In this document: one piece after another, positions 59,701 through 64,000 of the stretch
Position numbering within the stretch: position 1 is the first letter of the stretch
Layout of the letters: the number at the start of each line of letters is the position of its first letter
Assembly: GCA_002412715.1 (NCBI GenBank)
Contig: DHVP01000042.1
Coordinates: 62,001 to 126,000 of the forward strand
Length of the DNA stretch: 64,000 nucleotides
Source of the DNA: Deltaproteobacteria bacterium UBA5205
GTDB taxonomy: Bacteria > Desulfobacterota > Syntrophorhabdia > Syntrophorhabdales > Syntrophorhabdaceae
Direction: 5' to 3'
Notes under the pieces: generated by a model
Seen by the model: only the letters and a program-made list of their open reading frames with translations
Told to the model about the DNA's origin: nothing
Database searches by the model: none
Made by a program: the position numbers and the translations under genes

Positions 59701-61197
59701 ATGAGAAAGAAACTGGCGCAAACGGTACTGGCATCTCGAAACAATTTGATATTTGAACATCGGCAAAGGGCGGAAGCCACCGAGGAAGAACTCTACAAGA
59801 CCATCGCCAACAATCTGCAGGTAGGCGTCTATATTGCCGCAAACAAGAGATTTGAATTCGCTAACTTCCACATTCAGGAATACACCGGCTACACGGAAGC
59901 GGAAATGCTGGAGATGGATCCCCTCGGCCTCGTCCATCCTGACGACAAGGAAACAGTAACCAGGGATGCCGTCCATATGCTCAAGGGTCTCCGGCTGGCA
60001 CCCTACGAATACAGGCTGATAACGAAACAGGGACAGATCAAATGGATCCTGGAAACGGTGACACCCATCAACTTCAAGGGGCAACGGGCCGTCCTCGGCA
60101 ATGCAATGGATATCACGGAACACAAAGAGGCAAAAGTAAGCCTCGAGGAACTGGACGCCTTGAAATCGTCCATCCTGGACGCCATTCCGCAGGCTGTTGT
60201 CGGACTGGAGAACCGGCGGATCAACTTCGCCAATACGGCTGTCGAAGAAGTCTTCGGATGGCGACCGGAGGAACTTATCGGGAAAAGCGTTACCCTCTTT
60301 TACAGGAATGATAAAGAAGCTGACGAGATCGGCCGTCACTTCTACAGCGGCCTCGAACATCAGCGCACGTATGTCGCCGAATTCAAATGCCGCCGCAAAG
60401 ACGGCAGGGACATTCTCTGTCGAATGAGATCGGCCCGGATCGGGGACGTATTGAAGGATCGGCGCATCGTCATCACCTACGAAGACATCACCGAACAGAG
60501 ACGAGCCGAGGAAGAACTGGCGAATTCACGGGAACAGCTTCGCGATCTGTCCATCTATCTTCAATCCGTCAGGGAAAAAGAGAGCACCAGGATAGCCCGG
60601 GAAATACATGACGAACTCGGGCAGTCACTTACGGCCCTCCAGATGGACCTTGCCTGGCTGAGTTTCTCCATACCCCCGGGCGACTTGTCCCTGGCTGGAA
60701 AGGTACAGCGCATGAGAGGGCTCGTGGACACGACCATCGACAGCGTACATCGAATATCAACGGAGCTCAGACCAATTCTGCTCGACGATCTCGGGCTTAC
60801 GGCCGCCATGGAATGGCAGGTCGGGGAGTTTCAGGCAAGAACCGGCGTGCGGTGTGATGCACGTTTCGACTGTAAAGACCGCGCCGTCGAAAAAGATCTG
60901 GCCACAACCATTTTTCGTATTTTCCAGGAGACCTTGACCAACATAACGCGCCACGCCGATGCGACGCTGGTCCGGGTGGGTCTCGTTCAGAAGGGTGATG
61001 AACTCCGCCTTGAAGTCTCCGACAATGGAATAGGAATAACACCGGAGCAGATCGTCGACCCAAAGTCGTTCGGAATCGTGGGTATTCGGGAACGAGTCAA
61101 TCTCTGGGGCGGCAGCGTGAGTATAACAGGCAAACCGCGCAAGGGGACCACGATCAAGGTACGGATACCCATGCACCACAGGAGAAGGATAATATGA
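59701..61197 (+). CDS. PAS-domain sensor kinase, NarL/HisKA_3 type
   Basis: The 498-residue soluble kinase has two PAS domains (about 30-143 and 150-268), a coiled-coil linker (about 265-295), a HisKA_3 dimerisation domain with phospho-His303 in REIHDELGQSLTAL, and an HATPase with N box near 410-418 (ETLTNITRHA), DNGIG (441-445) and FGIVGIRERV. It should phosphorylate the response regulator encoded 4 bp overlapping downstream. No membrane span, so the signal is cytosolic. Ribosome site weak (CAGGGA). Confidence 0.93.
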   Translation: MRKKLAQTVLASRNNLIFEHRQRAEATEEELYKTIANNLQVGVYIAANKRFEFANFHIQEYTGYTEAEMLEMDPLGLVHPDDKETVTRDAVHMLKGLRLAPYEYRLITKQGQIKWILETVTPINFKGQRAVLGNAMDITEHKEAKVSLEELDALKSSILDAIPQAVVGLENRRINFANTAVEEVFGWRPEELIGKSVTLFYRNDKEADEIGRHFYSGLEHQRTYVAEFKCRRKDGRDILCRMRSARIGDVLKDRRIVITYEDITEQRRAEEELANSREQLRDLSIYLQSVREKESTRIAREIHDELGQSLTALQMDLAWLSFSIPPGDLSLAGKVQRMRGLVDTTIDSVHRISTELRPILLDDLGLTAAMEWQVGEFQARTGVRCDARFDCKDRAVEKDLATTIFRIFQETLTNITRHADATLVRVGLVQKGDELRLEVSDNGIGITPEQIVDPKSFGIVGIRERVNLWGGSVSITGKPRKGTTIKVRIPMHHRRRII

Positions 61198-61826
61198 TAC
61201 GAATTCTTGTTGCGGACGATCATGCCGTCGTCCGGGAAGGCATAAAACAAATTCTGGCGGGCCTGGAAGACATGATAGTTGAAGATGAGGCGGAAAGCGG
61301 CCAGGATGTACTCTTGAAAATGTCTTCAAAAGACTACGACTTGATCCTCCTGGACATTTCCATGCCCGGAAAAAGCGGACTGGAAATCCTGGAAGAGATC
61401 AAGGTCATTCGGCCCAAACTGCCCGTCCTCATTCTCAGCATGCACCCCGAGGAACAGTACGCAGTTCGGATGCTTCGTGCCGGTGCCTCAGGATATCTTA
61501 CGAAAGCGAGCGCACCCCAGGAACTGATCAGTGCGATTCGAAAGGTCTCGCGGGGCGGCAAATACATCACCGTCTCGCTGGCTGAAAAGCTGGCTTTCGA
61601 ACTCGACGCCGGCGCCCAGAAACCGAGGCACGAGCGGCTTTCCAACCGTGAATACCAGGTCATGCTGATGCTTGCCTCCGGATTATCGGTGAGTGAGGTG
61701 GCCGAAGAACTTTGCCTCAGCGCAAAAACCATCAGCACATACCGGACCCGGATCCTTGAAAAGATGGACATGAAAAAGAATGCGGAACTTACCCTCTATG
61801 CGGTAAAGAACAACCTCATTCTTTAA
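61194..61826 (+). CDS. NarL/FixJ-family response regulator
   Basis: The 210-residue regulator has a receiver domain (1-120) with acidic pair DD (8-9), phospho-acceptor Asp54 in LLDISMP and Lys near 103 in YLTKAS, then a LuxR-type helix-turn-helix (about 148-205, LSNREYQVMLMLASGLSVSEVAEELCLSAKTISTYRTRILEKM). ATGA overlap with the kinase gene. Targets unknown; the nearby acetyl-CoA synthetase genes and nitroreductase are candidates by position only. Confidence 0.94.
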   Translation: MIRILVADDHAVVREGIKQILAGLEDMIVEDEAESGQDVLLKMSSKDYDLILLDISMPGKSGLEILEEIKVIRPKLPVLILSMHPEEQYAVRMLRAGASGYLTKASAPQELISAIRKVSRGGKYITVSLAEKLAFELDAGAQKPRHERLSNREYQVMLMLASGLSVSEVAEELCLSAKTISTYRTRILEKMDMKKNAELTLYAVKNNLIL

Positions 61827-61904
61827 GAGGCCGTTCCCCTACCCCCGCCAAAGTGAAACCCCTCGGTCGCGTTTCCCGTGCATATGACCAGTCTTTTTAT
61901 CTCC

Positions 61905-61929
61905 CCCTGTCAGTTATTTACTGTCAGGG
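61905..61929. promoter_or_regulatory. 25-bp imperfect palindrome
   Basis: CCCTG-T-CAGT-TATTT-ACTG-T-CAGGG is symmetric apart from the T/T positions. It could be a protein site or an RNA hairpin of 5+4 bp with a U-U mismatch and a UAUUU loop. It lies 79 bp after the response regulator and 121 bp before the next gene. Confidence 0.45.
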
Positions 61930-62049
61930 AATCTCTTACTTATTCGGACATAAGAAACAGACGCGAGCCGATACCACCCATGCCCCTGACGTGCAATACC
62001 ACAATAGCGGTGATTGCAGAGCTACTGACAGACGCCGAAGGAACGGGAA

Positions 62050-62631
62050 ATGAAATCGACAGGGAAACGACACGTCAGCACCAATCGCGGCCAGCGCAGC
62101 GACACCGCCGGGATCATTCGCCGGTCACGATCCGAAAAGCGCGATTACCTGATGGAGCATGAAAGCAAGGCAATCCTGGAGAACGCCGGGATCGAGACAA
62201 CGGGCACTACGGTCGTTCTTTCCGAAGACGAAGCGGCTGAAACAGCCCGTGGCCGGGGTTTTCCCGTTGTCCTCAAGGTCGTCTCTCCCGACGTTGTCCA
62301 CACGACCGACGCGAGCGGCGTAAAGTTGAACGTGCAAAACGACGGTGATGTCAGGCAGGCCTACCGGGATATCCTCTCGGCATTCAGCGACCGTAAGATT
62401 GCCGGCGTCTCCGTACAGAAGATGGCACCGCCGGGGGTGGAAGCCATCGTTGGTTTCACGCGGGACGAGAGCTTCGGACCGGTGCTCATGTTCGGACTTG
62501 GCGGGATTTTCGCGGAGGTCCTGAAGGATGTGACATTCAGGGTACTGCCCATCACAGAAGACTGCGCCAGAGAAATGATCGAAGAAATAAAAGGTTTTTC
62601 CATCCTCGCCGGATACCGGGTAGATTCCTAA
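62050..62631 (+). pseudogene. Truncated ATP-grasp acyl-CoA synthetase (ADP-forming) beta-like fragment
   Basis: The 193-residue frame matches the ATP-grasp domain of ADP-forming acetate-CoA ligase: LMEHESKAILENAGIETT, PVVLKVVSPDVVHTTDASGVKLN (about 73-95), VQKMAPPGVEAIVGFTRDESFGPVLMFGLGGIFAEVLKD and ITEDCAREMIEEIKGFSILAG. It stops right after ILAGYRVDS, where family members continue about 40-50 residues to the INPLLV metal-binding strand. No frame downstream resumes the protein. It has a ribosome site (AGGAACGGGAA), so it may still be made. Most likely a decayed gene; a short regulatory relative is the alternative. Confidence 0.65.
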
Positions 62632-62773
62632 GTCTTTACTTTTTGGATTTGATAGGGTATAGAATAGTGAGTTGAGGGAAACTCTGGTAGAATCCCCCTC
62701 AACTCTGGCAGACGCCGATCGTAATACGGGTACGATCGACAGAAGTATACTTGGAACGAATGGAATCTTTCAA

Positions 62774-62813
62774 GGTGAACCCGGCTGCGGTACGACCGAC
62801 GGCCGGGTTCACC
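62774..62813. terminator. Strong hairpin between the ligase fragment and acs
   Basis: GGTGAACCCGGC (62774-62785) pairs perfectly with GCCGGGTTCACC (62802-62813) around a 16-nt loop. The plus-strand tail is TTTATCGTCTTATTTT. The minus-strand tail is TTGAAAG, so it may serve both convergent genes, better for the plus side. Confidence 0.75.
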
Positions 62814-62822
62814 TTTATCGTC

Positions 62823-64000
62823 TTATTTTATTTTCTTTCTTTCCGCTACCAGGTCATCGACCACGCCCGGCTCGGCCAGTGTTGACGTATCGCCGAAGTC
62901 TTCGAACTTCGAGGCTGCGACCTGCCTGAGCACGCGGCGCATGATCTTACCGGATCTCGTCTTGGGAAGCCCGTCGGCCCACTGGATCAGGTCGGGTGTT
63001 GCGATGGGCCCGATCTCCTTACGCACCAGCGCGATAAGATCCTTCTTCAGGGCATCGTCTTTCTCAACGCCGGTGTTCAGCGTCACATACGCATAGATTC
63101 CCTGTCCCTTGATGTCATGAGGAAATCCCACGACCGCCGATTCTGCAACCTTCGGGTGCGTTGTAAGTGCCGCTTCGATCTCGGCGGTTCCCAACCTGTG
63201 GCCGGAAACGTTGATGACGTCGTCGATCCTTCCGGTGATCTTATAGTCGCCGGCCGCATCCCGCTCGGCTCCGTCGCCGGAGAAGTAATATCCCGGAAAC
63301 TGGGCAAAGTAATTTTCCTTGAACAACTTGGGATTGTTCCATACGCCCCTCATCATGCCCGGCCAGGCGGTCTTCATACAGAGTGCTCCCTTACCGGGGC
63401 CTTTGATCTCATTGCCGTCCTCGTCCATGATAGCCGGTACAACACCGAAGAAAGGAACCATACACTTGGCAGGTTTGATATCAATTGCGCCGGGCAGAGG
63501 AAGGATCATGTGTCCGCCGGTTTCCGTCTGCCACCAGGTGTCTGCGATCGTGCATCTGCCGCCGCCGACTTTGTTGTAGAACCACCACCACGCTTCGGGG
63601 TTCAGCGGCTCGCCGACGGAACCGAGAACGCGCAGAGAGGAAAGATCGTGTTTTTCAACCCACGCATCGCCTTCCTTGGCGACTGCGCGGATGGCGGTCG
63701 GTGCGGTATAGAAGTTGTTGACATTGTATTTCTCTACTACTTCCCAGAACCGGTCGAAACCGGGATAGCTCGGAAGCCCTTCGAAGAGGATGCTGGTGTG
63801 TCCGTTGGTGAGAGGCCCGTAGGCAACATAACTGTGACCGGTCACCCAGCCGATATCGGCCGTGCACCAGTAGACGTCTTCGTCGCGCACGTCGAAGGCA
63901 AGCTGCTGTGTCATGGAAGCGTACAGGAGATAGCCTGCGGTCGTATGCTGAACGCCCTTGGGAGTTCCCGTGGAACCTGAGGTATAGAGAATGAACAACG
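62823..64000 (-). CDS. acs: Acetyl-CoA synthetase (AMP-forming), 3' part
   Basis: Acs activates acetate to acetyl-CoA via acetyl-AMP. The frame is open to the right edge, so about 260 N-terminal residues lie outside. Visible parts: the P-loop-like YTSGSTGTPKGVQHTT, DTWWQTETGGHMI (acetate/AMP pocket), YFSGDGAERDAAGDYKITGRIDDVINVSGHRLGTAEIE hinge and CoA region, and the acetylatable Lys in PKTRSGKIMRR. It converges on the ligase fragment. With the acs/cooS pathway it closes the link between acetate and C1 metabolism. Confidence 0.95.
   Translation of the reverse strand, partial: LFILYTSGSTGTPKGVQHTTAGYLLYASMTQQLAFDVRDEDVYWCTADIGWVTGHSYVAYGPLTNGHTSILFEGLPSYPGFDRFWEVVEKYNVNNFYTAPTAIRAVAKEGDAWVEKHDLSSLRVLGSVGEPLNPEAWWWFYNKVGGGRCTIADTWWQTETGGHMILPLPGAIDIKPAKCMVPFFGVVPAIMDEDGNEIKGPGKGALCMKTAWPGMMRGVWNNPKLFKENYFAQFPGYYFSGDGAERDAAGDYKITGRIDDVINVSGHRLGTAEIEAALTTHPKVAESAVVGFPHDIKGQGIYAYVTLNTGVEKDDALKKDLIALVRKEIGPIATPDLIQWADGLPKTRSGKIMRRVLRQVAASKFEDFGDTSTLAEPGVVDDLVAERKKIK

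Noticed and set aside
59504..59704. 66-codon frame between the promoter and the NarL-type kinase
   Set aside because: TTG start with no ribosome site, no similarity to a known motif, and its end runs into the kinase start.
61901..61930. CTGTCAG repeats as a Pho box
   Set aside because: The repeats are spaced 14 bp apart rather than 11, and better explained as two halves of a palindrome; no phosphate gene follows.

Overview
The window is about 64 kb of a roughly 55% GC bacterial chromosome with dense genes, no rRNA and one tRNA. The neighbourhood rng-ispE-spoVG-tRNA(Gln)-prs-rplY-pth-ychF, together with a complete acetyl-CoA synthase/CO dehydrogenase gene set, points to a strictly anaerobic member of the Desulfobacterota (former Deltaproteobacteria), perhaps near the Syntrophorhabdales. 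The lineage is an inference from gene content and was not checked against a database.

Layout. 1-9.9 kb: the 3' end of serA, a convergent PAS hybrid histidine kinase, then ftsH, an unknown protein, an FmdB-type zinc ribbon, tilS, a class I aminotransferase and a stand-alone glycogen-binding (CBM48-like) protein. 10.2-14.9 kb: a phosphate operon phoU-pstS-pstC-pstA-pstB1-pstB2. 15.1-17.5 kb: an SPFH-domain protein with zinc ribbons and a second zinc-ribbon protein. 17.6-28.2 kb, minus strand: a housekeeping block (pgm/manB, radical SAM fusion, rng, ispE, spoVG, tRNA-Gln, prs, rplY, pth, ychF) and a DUF72 gene. 28.3-37.4 kb: a LOG-family gene, tRNA m1A methyltransferase, exbB-exbD-tonB, smr, then proC-pcm-rpoS-like-murJ-HD. 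37.5-45 kb: a giant GH13-like protein, small proteins, an aldo/keto reductase and a DUF2950/DUF3300 pair. 45.1-57.1 kb, minus strand: the carbonyl branch of the Wood-Ljungdahl pathway in the order acsV-cooC-folD-orf71-acsD-cooS-acsB-acsC-acsE, with a divergent IclR regulator. 58-64 kb: a DUF6125-like protein, nitroreductase, a NarL-type two-component pair, a truncated ATP-grasp acyl-CoA ligase fragment and the 3' part of acs.

How it fits together. The acs cluster encodes CO2/CO to acetyl-CoA chemistry (or its reverse): CooS makes or uses CO, AcsCD carries the methyl group, AcsE transfers it from methyl-tetrahydrofolate, AcsB joins the pieces, CooC inserts nickel and AcsV reactivates the corrinoid. 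FolD is the only methyl-branch enzyme here. Acs at the right edge links acetate and acetyl-CoA.

Most notable signals. (1) The two PstB paralogues carry complementary defects: PstB1 lacks the Q-loop Gln and switch His, and PstB2 lacks the LSGGQ signature. This predicts an asymmetric heterodimer with one working ATP site. (2) At least eight intergenic hairpins built of tandem heptamers (GGTNATR on one arm, NATNACC on the other) occur here. Four lie in the acs cluster, and several provide the stop codon of the neighbouring gene. (3) A perfect 16-bp palindrome fills the spacer of the iclR promoter. (4) An unrecognised 71-residue gene sits inside the acs operon.
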